Assembly: GCA_963805505.1 (NCBI GenBank)
Contig: CAWDUP010000002.1
Span: 1-64,000 of the forward strand
From: JANPBY01 sp963805505
Lineage (GTDB): Bacteria; Actinomycetota; Actinomycetes; DATJPE01
Reading direction: 5' to 3'
Length of the DNA: 64,000 nucleotides
Shown here: in pieces, positions 15,890 to 24,659 of the stretch
Layout: every line of letters begins with the position of its first letter
How positions within the stretch are numbered: the first letter of the stretch is position 1
Translations under genes and position numbers: made by a program
Notes under the pieces: model-generated
The model's database searches: none
What the model was told of the DNA's origin: nothing
The model's input: only the letters and a program-made list of their open reading frames with translations

Positions 15890-16807
15890 TCACCACCCGG
15901 TCGGCCCTTCCGGGAGGTCACCGCCCCACCAGTGCTCGACCAGGCGCCGAGCGATCGAAAGCTCCGAGGGCAGCATGACCTCACCGGCGAGGACCGCCTG
16001 GAGGAGGTCTTCTCGGCTGAACCAGCGGGCCTCGGTGATCTCGTGGCCGTCCACGGACAGGGCCGCAGGGTCCAATGCTCGTGCGGTGAAGCCCAGCATG
16101 AGCGAGGACGGAAAGGGCCATGGCTGCGAACCCAGGTATTCAACGTCTACCACCGAGAGTCCCGCCTCCTCGTGCACCTCACGGGCAACGGCGTGCTCGG
16201 CTGACTCACCCGGTTCGACGAAACCCGCCAAGGTCGAGAACCGGGCGGCCGGCCACCGCGGGTTGTGACCGAGCAACCCTCTGTCGGAAGCGTCGGTGAC
16301 CAGAACGATCACCGCCGGATCCGTCCGCGGGAAGTGATCCGCGCCACAGGACGGGCAGTGTCGCTGGTGGCCGGCCAGCTGGACGGTCGTGGGTTCTCCG
16401 CACCGCGCACACCGGGGATGGGTCGCGTGCCAGTTGGCCAAGGCGACCGCGTGGACCAGAAGACCGGCGTCGTGGTCGCTCAGCGTGGCTCCGACATCCC
16501 GCAAGCCGACGACCGACCGACCCTGCCTCCCCTCCAAGGGCCCAGGCGTGACGACGGCGAACCACGGGCTCCCGTCCTCCTCCACGCCGAGCAGATATCG
16601 GTCACCGGTCTCGGCTTCCGAGGCGGCCACCGGAGCCAAAGCGCCGTCAGCGGCCAACGTCCGCCCCTCGTGCAGGAGCAGGATCCTGGCGCGGGGGTCA
16701 TCCCAGGCCGTCGCCACCCAGGCAGCGTCCGCGCGCCGGTCCCCCATCACGTCCACGACCGTCTGCGAAAGCGCAAGCCTGCCGAGTGGTCGATCTGCCG
16801 GCGCCAT
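15890..16807 (-). CDS. nudC: NAD+ diphosphatase NudC
   Basis: A 305-residue NUDIX enzyme that hydrolyses NADH/NAD+ (and can remove NAD caps from RNA in characterised homologues). The N-terminal domain is followed by a four-Cys zinc ribbon (CARC and CPSC, about residues 137-155). The NUDIX box is GFVEPGESAEHAVAREVHEE, and the downstream SQPWPFPSS motif is diagnostic for NudC substrate specificity. Length is normal. It faces mrx1 tail-to-tail, keeping the mycobacterial order. Confidence 0.94.
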   Translation of the reverse strand: MAPADRPLGRLALSQTVVDVMGDRRADAAWVATAWDDPRARILLLHEGRTLAADGALAPVAASEAETGDRYLLGVEEDGSPWFAVVTPGPLEGRQGRSVVGLRDVGATLSDHDAGLLVHAVALANWHATHPRCARCGEPTTVQLAGHQRHCPSCGADHFPRTDPAVIVLVTDASDRGLLGHNPRWPAARFSTLAGFVEPGESAEHAVAREVHEEAGLSVVDVEYLGSQPWPFPSSLMLGFTARALDPAALSVDGHEITEARWFSREDLLQAVLAGEVMLPSELSIARRLVEHWWGGDLPEGPTGW

Positions 16808-16840
16808 GCATGGAGCCTATGAGACCTCTACGGTCGAGAC

Positions 16841-17743
16841 ATGTCACAGGAGGAGTCGCTGGAGGCTCGGGTCGCTACCTTCAACCTGCTGCACGGGCAG
16901 CGGATCGCGGCTCCGGGGGAACCATCGCCCGGTGAGCCGGCCGACGCGAACGGGCCAGCCGATCCCGCCGACCTGGTGAAGGCCGCCCAGAGTCTGAACG
17001 CAGACATCCTGGGGCTACAGGAGGTCGACCGCCTGCAAGAGCGATCCGGCGGGGTCGACCAGGTCGAGCTGATGGCCGAAGCCATCGGCAGCCCGCATTG
17101 GCGCTTCGCCCCGGCGTTGCACGGCACACCCGGCGTCGACGCCGCATGGACGCCGGCGACCGCCGAGGACGGACGGACCACTGTCGGGCCGACCTATGGC
17201 ATCGGAATGGTCTCGCGGTGGCCGGTGCGGCGTTGGTGGGTACGACGCTTCTCGGCCGCGCCGTTCTCGTTGCCTCTGCTCGTCCCAGGAACACCCAAGC
17301 CACAGCTGCTGCGCATCCCTGACGAGCCTCGCTTGGCACTCGCGGCATTGGTCGACTCCCCCGCCGGCACGTTCACGGCGGTGACCTGCCACCTGTCCTT
17401 CGTGCCGGGTTACAACTGGAAGCAGTTGCGAGACATCGCTCGCTGGGTGGCTCGGATGCCGGCGCCGGTCCTGGTGCTCGGAGATCTCAATCTGCCGGGC
17501 GCCTTGCCCCGAGCAGCCACCGGCTGGACCTCGCTCGCACAGCTGCGCACCTACCCCGCACAGAACCCGCGGGTCCAGTTCGACCACGTCCTCGGACTCG
17601 GGGTCGAACCCGCCGACGTCCTCGATGCACGGGCCACGCGCATGGACATCAGCGATCACTGCGCACTCGTCGTCGATCTCGCCCTCGGGCGTGCCCTTGA
17701 ACGCGCCGGCCCCGGCGTTTCGACCATCACCCGCCCAGAGTGA
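16841..17743 (+). CDS. endonuclease/exonuclease/phosphatase (EEP) family protein
   Basis: A 300-residue EEP-fold phosphoesterase. Motifs in order: ATFNLLHG (metal-site Asn), LGLQEVD (metal-binding Glu), TCHLSF, LGDLNL (Asp/Asn pair) and the C-terminal MDISDHCALVV (catalytic Asp-His). The family covers nucleases and phospholipid or inositol phosphatases, so the substrate is open. There is no signal peptide. It occupies the place between nudC and adnB where mycobacteria have a different gene. Its 3' end overlaps the convergent adnB by 17 bp. Confidence 0.85.
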   Translation: MSQEESLEARVATFNLLHGQRIAAPGEPSPGEPADANGPADPADLVKAAQSLNADILGLQEVDRLQERSGGVDQVELMAEAIGSPHWRFAPALHGTPGVDAAWTPATAEDGRTTVGPTYGIGMVSRWPVRRWWVRRFSAAPFSLPLLVPGTPKPQLLRIPDEPRLALAALVDSPAGTFTAVTCHLSFVPGYNWKQLRDIARWVARMPAPVLVLGDLNLPGALPRAATGWTSLAQLRTYPAQNPRVQFDHVLGLGVEPADVLDARATRMDISDHCALVVDLALGRALERAGPGVSTITRPE

Positions 17744-20700
17744 CCACATCGGTGAGCTCGGCGACCCCGGGCAGGTCGTCGTACCGCACGATCTCCCCGG
17801 CCGCGACGTAGTAGAAGGCGGCGCCGACCTTCGACTCGGGCACGCCGGCGATCTGTGCCCATGCGGCCCGGTAGACGGCGAGCTGGAGGGGGTCGGACGG
17901 CTGCGCGCCGGTCTTCCAGTCGACGACGTCGTAGCCGCCGTCGGGCCGGAGATAGACGGCGTCGATGCGACCGCGAACGACGCGACCACCGAGAACGAGC
18001 TGGAACGGCGCCTCGACCCGATGCGGCGGGGTCGTTGCGTAGGGACCAGCCAAGAAGGCCTCCTGCAGCTCCCCGAGGTGCGCGTCGTCGACCCAGTCGT
18101 CGTCGGCCGCGCCCTCCAGGTCGCTGCGGTCGAGCAGCGGCTGTTCGCCGAACAGACCCTCGACCCAGCCGTGAAACCGGGTGCCGCGTCGGGCCGCTGG
18201 TGCCGGGGGCCGGGGCATCGGACGGGCCAGATCGCGTGCCAGCCCGTCGGGGTCAGCCGCCAGCCGCACGAGAGCGGAGGCCGAGAGCGCTGGAGGAACG
18301 GGCACGTCGTGGGCGGTGGAGTGGAGGGCCCGCGCCTCCTCGAGCAGGGCCGCGGCGTCGCGATCCCAAGCCGCGGTCTGCTCGCTCTCGAAGACCGCCT
18401 CTTCTTCGCCGTCGCCGGCCTCGGGCCAGAGCGCTCCAAGAACCAGGTCCCGCGCGTGACGTCGTTCGGCGAGTGCACGTTCGTCGAGCGGGAGCGGCCA
18501 GCTGAAGCCCTCACCGCCGGACTCGGCAAGCCACGGGTTGGCGTCGACGGCAGGCTCCTCGCACCAGCGGGCAACGGTGCCGTGGCCGGCCAGGCAATGG
18601 GCGTAGACCTCCTCGAGGTAGGGCGAAGGCCCCCGGGGGCGTTTCTGTGTCGGCCCCCACCAGTGCCCGGTCACCACCAACGTGTCCTTGGCTCGCGTGA
18701 GCGCGACGTAGGCCAGCCGCCGTTCCTCCAGCTCGTCGATGGCCTTCATCTGCGCCTTGAACGCCGCGAGCCCCTTGGTCGACCACTCGGGCGAGGCCGG
18801 GAAGTCAGCGCTGTCTCCGCGGAGCGCGGTCGGCAACGTGGATCCGCTGGAGGTCCACGACGAGCGCCCGCGCCCCGACGGAAACACGCCCCGTGTCACA
18901 TCTGGGACCACGACGATCGGCCACTCGAGCCCCTTGGCCTTGTGAACTGTCATGAGCTTCACCGTGTCGCCCGACGTCGGCGCGGCAGTGTCGAGGCCGC
19001 GATCGAAACGCTCGGCGGCGGCGAGGAAGGCCAAGAACGCCCGCACGCCGGCGTCACCGTCCAGGTCGGCGAAGGCGGCCGCGTGGTCGAGGAACGAAGC
19101 CAGCGCCTCAGAACGACGCGTCTGTGGCGCGTTGGGGGCGGCACCGACCTCCACGTCGAGGCCGGTGGCGGCCAGCACCCGGTGGAGCAGGTCGAGCAGC
19201 GGGTCACCCACGTGCCGGCGCAGCTCGCGCAGTTCCGCGGCGAGGAGCGCGAACCGCTCCCGCGCCTCCGGTGAGTACGCCGCGCGACCAGGCCGCTCGA
19301 GCGCTTCGGTGAGCGACACGACCTCAGCGGGGTCCACGCCGGCTACGGCTTCCTCCAGCAGCTGCTCCACGTCGATCGCGTCGACGTCCGACCCAGCCTC
19401 GACCTGGGACGCATCGTCGGGGTCGGGAGCACCGGGAGCCGTACGGACCAGGTCGGCTGCGCGGCGTCCGAGCAGTACGAGGTCGCGCGGGCCGATGCGC
19501 CAGCGCGGCCCAGTCAGCAGACGCGCCAGGGACGTGTTGGCCGTGGCGTCGGCGAGGACGTCGAGGGTGGCGACGAGGTCCGCAACCTCGGGGAGGGTCA
19601 GGAGGCCACCGAGCCCGACCACCTCGACGGGTATACCCCGCGCGACGAGGGCATCGTGATAGGGCGCGAAGTCGGTCCGTACCCGCACGAGCACGGCGAT
19701 GTCACGAGGTCGGATGCCAGGCTCCTGAAGCTGGCGGGCCACCGAGTCGGCGACCCACTCGACCTCCTCGGACTGCCGCTCGAAGAGCCCGACCACCGTG
19801 CGGCCCTGAGCCTCGACGCCGGAGCGCGGAGCGAGCTCGAGCAGACCCGGATGGCGAGCACGCAGGTCGGCGGACAGGGCATTGGCCAGCTTGAGCAGCA
19901 GGCCGCCGCTGCGATTGTTCTGCGACAGGTCGAAGCGCAGCGCCGGCGAGCCGTCGGCCTGGGAGAAGTCGACGGGGAACGCGTCGATGTTGCCGACCGA
20001 TGCACCGCGCCAGCCATAGATCGCCTGACAGGGGTCGCCGACGGCGGTGACCGGGTGGCCGCCGCCGAACAGCGAGGTGAGCATGACCTTCTGGGCGACC
20101 GACGTGTCTTGGTATTCGTCGAGGAGCACGACCTTGTAACGCTGCTTCTCGGCGTCGGCCACCGCCGGGTGCTCCCGGACGAGGCGGACGGCCTCTGCGA
20201 GCTGATCGCCGAAGTCGAGCACGCCCAGCTGCCCCTTCTCCTGCCGGAGAAGATCGACCACCTGCGCGAGTTCGGCTCGCTGCAAAGCGGCGTCACGGGC
20301 TTTGAGTACGTCAGCGACCGGCTTGGCCACAGCACCGATCTCACGGACCAGATCGCGGTCGTGTGCGCGCAGCTGTTGGGTGGTCACGAGGTGCTCGGAC
20401 AACTCGCCATCGAGAGCCACGATCTCGCCGACGAGGTAGGGGACGGTCTTGTCCAAGGTCTCGAACGGGCCCGGGGCCCGTCGCAGCACTCGCTCCGCGA
20501 GCTGGAAGCGCGTCGCGTCGGCCAGCAGCCTCGCTCGCGGTTCGATCCCGATGCGCAGCCCGTGGTCGCGTAGCAGTCGGCCCGCATAGGCGTGATAGGT
20601 AGCGACCGTTGGCTCGCCGTCGACGGGAAGCGCATCGGGAGCCGAGTCCGCCGGAGGCTCGGGCGGTTCGGGGGTTGGCAGCAGTGCGAGCGCACTGCGA

Positions 20701-20978
20701 ACCCGGACGGCCAGCTCGGCCGCCGCCTTGTTGGTGAAGGTGAGGCCTAGGACCTCCTCCGGACGTACGGCTCCGGTGCCGACCAACCACACGACACGCG
20801 CGGCCATCACCGTGGTCTTCCCGGAACCGGCACCCGCAATGACGACTCCGGGCTCGAGCGGGGCAGTGATCGCCGCCAGCTGCTGGGCGGTGAACGGCAC
20901 ACCGAACAGGTCGCGCAGGTCGGCTGCGACCATCGCCGGCCGCGGTTCAGGTGCGTCGAGGAAGGACAGCTGAGTCAT
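17727..20978 (-). CDS. adnB: AdnB subunit of the AdnAB helicase-nuclease
   Basis: A 1083-residue protein with an N-terminal UvrD-type motor and a C-terminal RecB-like nuclease. Walker A GAGSGKT is at 49-55, the LLDEYQDTS box and QAIYGWRGA motif are intact, and the nuclease centre is GRIDAVYLRPDGGYDVVDWKTG near the C-terminus (Asp and Lys of the PD-(D/E)XK fold). Mycobacterial AdnAB resects double-strand breaks with one motor-nuclease in each subunit. The start ATG overlaps the adnA stop (ATGA at 20975-20978), so the subunits are made together. Confidence 0.93.
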   Translation of the reverse strand: MTQLSFLDAPEPRPAMVAADLRDLFGVPFTAQQLAAITAPLEPGVVIAGAGSGKTTVMAARVVWLVGTGAVRPEEVLGLTFTNKAAAELAVRVRSALALLPTPEPPEPPADSAPDALPVDGEPTVATYHAYAGRLLRDHGLRIGIEPRARLLADATRFQLAERVLRRAPGPFETLDKTVPYLVGEIVALDGELSEHLVTTQQLRAHDRDLVREIGAVAKPVADVLKARDAALQRAELAQVVDLLRQEKGQLGVLDFGDQLAEAVRLVREHPAVADAEKQRYKVVLLDEYQDTSVAQKVMLTSLFGGGHPVTAVGDPCQAIYGWRGASVGNIDAFPVDFSQADGSPALRFDLSQNNRSGGLLLKLANALSADLRARHPGLLELAPRSGVEAQGRTVVGLFERQSEEVEWVADSVARQLQEPGIRPRDIAVLVRVRTDFAPYHDALVARGIPVEVVGLGGLLTLPEVADLVATLDVLADATANTSLARLLTGPRWRIGPRDLVLLGRRAADLVRTAPGAPDPDDASQVEAGSDVDAIDVEQLLEEAVAGVDPAEVVSLTEALERPGRAAYSPEARERFALLAAELRELRRHVGDPLLDLLHRVLAATGLDVEVGAAPNAPQTRRSEALASFLDHAAAFADLDGDAGVRAFLAFLAAAERFDRGLDTAAPTSGDTVKLMTVHKAKGLEWPIVVVPDVTRGVFPSGRGRSSWTSSGSTLPTALRGDSADFPASPEWSTKGLAAFKAQMKAIDELEERRLAYVALTRAKDTLVVTGHWWGPTQKRPRGPSPYLEEVYAHCLAGHGTVARWCEEPAVDANPWLAESGGEGFSWPLPLDERALAERRHARDLVLGALWPEAGDGEEEAVFESEQTAAWDRDAAALLEEARALHSTAHDVPVPPALSASALVRLAADPDGLARDLARPMPRPPAPAARRGTRFHGWVEGLFGEQPLLDRSDLEGAADDDWVDDAHLGELQEAFLAGPYATTPPHRVEAPFQLVLGGRVVRGRIDAVYLRPDGGYDVVDWKTGAQPSDPLQLAVYRAAWAQIAGVPESKVGAAFYYVAAGEIVRYDDLPGVAELTDVVTLGG

Positions 20979-23900
20979 GTGACCACCTGCCGTCCCTCGT
21001 CACGCGCCGGGCACGAGGTCTTGAACTGGCAGTAGCTGCAGGCGTCTCCAGGGGTGGGCGGGAACTGTTCAGCCGTCATGGTGTGAACAGCCTCGGCCAG
21101 CTGGCGGTCGACGTCGGTGGTGCCGTCGTCGTGCACGGCCAGTGGTGGCTGACCTTGCACCTTCGGGTGACCGTCCTTGCTGCCGGCGCGAAGCTGCACG
21201 AGCTCGGCTCCGCCGCTCACGGCCGAGTGCAGGCCGTCGAGCCCCGCCACGGCTCCTTCACGGACGGCGATCTGATAGACCGCCAGCTGCGGGTGTCCAG
21301 CAACCTTCGGGCCGCTGGGCGGGGTCTTCCCTGTCTTGAGGTCGACAACATGGACCAGGCCGTCGCGATCGACCTCGACGCGGTCCATGGAACCGCGAAG
21401 GACGACTTCGCGGTCGCCGACCGCAAGGCTCACCGTGAACGGATGCTCGGATGCGACGAGGGTGCGACCGCGGTCTTGGTTGTGCCAGACCAGGAATCGT
21501 TCAAGCGCCTTGCGTGCCTCGACGCGCTGCCGGACGGACTGCCAGCGAGCCTCGAACGCCAGCGCATCCCAGACCCGGTCGACGAGCGCCATGAGCGGCT
21601 CGATCTCTGCCGGGCTCGTGCCCTTGGCGACGTCGTCGGCGATCGTGTGGACGACCGATCCGAACCCGAGCGCCGTGCTCCTCGGGCTGGCTGCTTTGGC
21701 CTCGTGCTCGAGGAACCAGCGCAGCGGGCAGTCCAGCAGCCCCGACAATGAAGACCCCGAGAGCCGGATCGGTGCCCCGTCGGGATGGAGTGGGAGGAGC
21801 GGATCGCTGAGGTCTGCGAGGCCCCACCATCGGTCGGGGTGCGCGGACGGCACCAGCGGCGTGCCGTCATCGGCGACTGAGGCAGCCAGTCGCGCCAGCC
21901 GCAACGCTGCCGCTTCGCGCAGCGGCTCGTCGACGTCAGGGTCGGACGCGGTTGCCCGCAGCTCGGCCACGAGCGCCGCCAGCGTGAGCGGCCGGCGGGG
22001 TCGCTCGGCCACGGGGAGGACAGGGACGCCAAGCTCGGCGACGAACCGGCTCGGCCGAGAACCGTCATCCTCGGGTGAGTCGACTGCCGTGACGACCAGC
22101 CGCCGACGCGCCCGAGTGACAGCGACGTAGAACAGTCGGCGCTCCTCGGCGAGCAGCTCACCCAGCGTGGGCGAGGCGGCCAGGCCTGCACGGGTCAGCC
22201 GCTCGGCATCGAGCAGGGAGCCGCGCCGCCGGAGGTCGGGCCACCCCTCTTCCTGCACGTCGGCGACCACCACGAGATCCCACTCGAGACCCTTGCTGCG
22301 GTGAGCGGTGAGCACGCGCACGGCGTCGCCGCGCAGACTCCGCTCGGCGAGCGTGTCGGCGGGGATCTGCTGCGCCTCGAGCTCCTCGAGGAAGGTGCGT
22401 GCCCCCCGTCGCTCGGTGCGGTCCTCGAACCTGGATGCGGCCTCGAACAACGCGACCACGGCGTCGAGGTCGCGATCAGCCAGGCGACCGGCCGGGCCGC
22501 CCGCCCAGGCGGCCCGCTCGAGGCGGCGCGGCCAGGCGGTGCCGCTCCACAACGACCAGAGCACGTCGTAGGCGGATCCGCCCTCGACCGACACCCCGCG
22601 CGCCTTCCGCAACAAGGCGGCGAGTCGTGCCGCAGGCCCGACGATTCGCTCATCGAGGGCGACCAGCCGCTCGGGTTCGGCGAGGACCTCGCGGATGAGC
22701 TCGGCACTGGGCCGCGGAAGGAGGCCGTCGCTCGCCTCGCGTTCCTCGTCGCGAAGCAACCGCCCTAACCGCCGCAGCCCGGACGCATCTGTCCCGCCGA
22801 GCGGGCTGAGCAGCAGGTCGGCCGCCGCCTCCTGAGTCAGCAGCGCTGGGTCGGCGACGACCTTCAGCGCTAGCAGCAGCGGTGCCACAGCCGGCTCGCG
22901 GGCTAGCGGCAGCTCGTCGGCAGCGACCTCCACGGGCACGCCGGCTGCGCCCAGAACGCGGCGCAGGTAGGGCAACGACCGGACCCCCGAGCGCACCAGC
23001 ACAGCCATCTCGGACCACGGCAGACCGTCGTCGAGGTGGGCTCGGCGGAGGACGTCGGCGACCGCGTCGAGCTGGGCCGACGGTGAAGGGAAGGTCCACA
23101 CGTCGACGTCACCGGGCGGCAGATCGTGCGCCGGCTCGAGCGCGCGGTGCCGGCGAAGCGCCTCGACAAGTCCGCCGCCCGCGAGCGGCATCCGTCGGGC
23201 CAGCGACCTCGAGGCTGCCAGCAGGTCGTGGCCGGCCCTTCGCGACACTCGAAGGGCGGCGACGTCAGCGATGGCCCCCGAGGTGGTCCGGAAACGAGTC
23301 CGGAAGTCGAGCAGCCCACGGACCTCGGCGCCACGGAAGCTGTAGATGGACTGATCGGGATCGCCGACCACAACGAGGTCACGGCCGTCGCCGGCGATCG
23401 CCGTGAGCAGTCGCTCCTGAGCCGGATCGGTGTCTTGATATTCGTCCACGACGACCAGGTCGTAGCGGGCGCGCAGGGCCGCACGTCCCGCCGGTGACTC
23501 CGCGTAGATGACCGCGCGGTGGACGAGTTCGGCGTAGTCGAGGGCCCCCAACTGGTCGAGGACTTCGAGGTATTGCTCGAGGAACCATGCCGCGGCCCGC
23601 CAGTCGGCCCGCGCCCCTGCCTCGGCCGCCAGCTGGGCCAGGTCAGGGGGTTCGAGCCCGAATCCACGCGCCCGGGCGAGCAGCGTGCGCACCTCGTCGG
23701 CGAAGCCCCGGGTGCCGAGGGCGACCGCCAGCTCCTCCGGCCAGGCGAGCAACCCGTCGGCCCGGTCACCGGCAAGCAGCTCCCGCACGACGACGTCCTG
23801 CTCCGGCCCCGAGAGCAGCCGTAGCGCGCGCCCGGCGTCCTCTGGAGGGCGCGTCTCACCTGCCAAGGCATAGGCGAAGGCATGGAAGGTCCAGGCGGAC

Positions 23901-24259
23901 TGCGCCTCGACCGTTCGGCCCAGCTGAGCTGCGATGCGGTCGCGCAGCTCCTGGGCCGCGCGCCGCGAGAAGGTCAAAGTGAGGATGCGGTCGGGTGCCG
24001 TGCCAGCTTCGACCCGGGCAGCGACAGCGGCGACCAAGGTGGTCGTCTTGCCGGTGCCGGGCCCGGCAAGCACCAACAGCGGTCCGTGACCAGCGGACGC
24101 GACGCGGTCGACGACGGCCTGCTGGGCCTCGTCGAGACGCGTGTGGTCGGGCTCTCGCACCGTCCCTGGAACGAGGCGGTAGGGCGCCTCGGGCGGTCCC
24201 CCGTCTGCCCTCATGGCACCTAGCGAACCAGAGGTCACCGACAGCGGCCGGTCGCTCAT
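20975..24259 (-). CDS. adnA: AdnA subunit of the AdnAB helicase-nuclease
   Basis: A 1094-residue partner of AdnB. The motor has Walker A GPGTGKT (66-72), VVVDEYQDTD and QSIYSFRGAE. The C-terminal nuclease motif is GSMDRVEVDRDGLVHVVDLKTG. Cysteines in LLDCPLRWF and in the final CSYCQFKTSC form the iron-sulfur-type staple known from AddB/RecB-like nucleases; AdnB lacks these cysteines. It starts at ATG 24259 inside an ATGA overlap with the upstream alkyltransferase-like gene, giving a three-gene atl-adnA-adnB transcription unit. Confidence 0.93.
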   Translation of the reverse strand: MSDRPLSVTSGSLGAMRADGGPPEAPYRLVPGTVREPDHTRLDEAQQAVVDRVASAGHGPLLVLAGPGTGKTTTLVAAVAARVEAGTAPDRILTLTFSRRAAQELRDRIAAQLGRTVEAQSAWTFHAFAYALAGETRPPEDAGRALRLLSGPEQDVVVRELLAGDRADGLLAWPEELAVALGTRGFADEVRTLLARARGFGLEPPDLAQLAAEAGARADWRAAAWFLEQYLEVLDQLGALDYAELVHRAVIYAESPAGRAALRARYDLVVVDEYQDTDPAQERLLTAIAGDGRDLVVVGDPDQSIYSFRGAEVRGLLDFRTRFRTTSGAIADVAALRVSRRAGHDLLAASRSLARRMPLAGGGLVEALRRHRALEPAHDLPPGDVDVWTFPSPSAQLDAVADVLRRAHLDDGLPWSEMAVLVRSGVRSLPYLRRVLGAAGVPVEVAADELPLAREPAVAPLLLALKVVADPALLTQEAAADLLLSPLGGTDASGLRRLGRLLRDEEREASDGLLPRPSAELIREVLAEPERLVALDERIVGPAARLAALLRKARGVSVEGGSAYDVLWSLWSGTAWPRRLERAAWAGGPAGRLADRDLDAVVALFEAASRFEDRTERRGARTFLEELEAQQIPADTLAERSLRGDAVRVLTAHRSKGLEWDLVVVADVQEEGWPDLRRRGSLLDAERLTRAGLAASPTLGELLAEERRLFYVAVTRARRRLVVTAVDSPEDDGSRPSRFVAELGVPVLPVAERPRRPLTLAALVAELRATASDPDVDEPLREAAALRLARLAASVADDGTPLVPSAHPDRWWGLADLSDPLLPLHPDGAPIRLSGSSLSGLLDCPLRWFLEHEAKAASPRSTALGFGSVVHTIADDVAKGTSPAEIEPLMALVDRVWDALAFEARWQSVRQRVEARKALERFLVWHNQDRGRTLVASEHPFTVSLAVGDREVVLRGSMDRVEVDRDGLVHVVDLKTGKTPPSGPKVAGHPQLAVYQIAVREGAVAGLDGLHSAVSGGAELVQLRAGSKDGHPKVQGQPPLAVHDDGTTDVDRQLAEAVHTMTAEQFPPTPGDACSYCQFKTSCPARDEGRQVVT

Positions 24260-24594
24260 GTCGGCAGGGAAGGCGTGTCGACCTTAGGTGCGTCGACATC
24301 CTCGGGGAGCCACCGGCAACGCCGCAGATCCACGCGAACTCGGGCCTCGAGGAACGGGACGCGCTCCGCGGTCAACCGCCGAGCGGCCTCGACCTCGTGG
24401 CCCTGGGGCAGCCAGCCGTCGGCTCTGATCACCCTCCACCAGGGGACCCCAGAGCCGAACGTGCTCATCACCCGACCCACGGACCGGCCCGACCCCCCGG
24501 CGACGCCTGCCACGTCGCCGTACGTCATGACGTGTCCCGGGGGGATGCGTGCCACGAGATCGAGGACATCCTCTGCGTAGGGGGTCGGCAGCAC
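24256..24594 (-). CDS. alkyltransferase-like protein (ATL, MGMT family without active Cys)
   Basis: A 112-residue MGMT-fold DNA-binding protein. The O6-methylguanine methyltransferase active site PCHR is replaced by PWWR (Trp52, Trp53), so it cannot transfer alkyl groups. ATLs of this kind bind O6-alkylguanine, flip it and flag it for nucleotide excision repair. Tyr25 and the helix SVGRVMSTF (Arg41) needed for base flipping are present. It is translationally coupled to adnA, which ties base-damage recognition to the helicase-nuclease operon. Confidence 0.88.
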   Translation of the reverse strand: MLPTPYAEDVLDLVARIPPGHVMTYGDVAGVAGGSGRSVGRVMSTFGSGVPWWRVIRADGWLPQGHEVEAARRLTAERVPFLEARVRVDLRRCRWLPEDVDAPKVDTPSLPT

Positions 24595-24659
24595 CAGGTC
24601 ATCTTGTCCGCTGGGGCGGACGCCGCGACAGCCGGACCGGGCATGACACGATTCGGCTC

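Noticed and set aside
17625..19274. 549-codon plus-strand ORF
   Set aside because: Antisense to adnB, whose motor and nuclease motifs are fully conserved; no family features in the shadow ORF.
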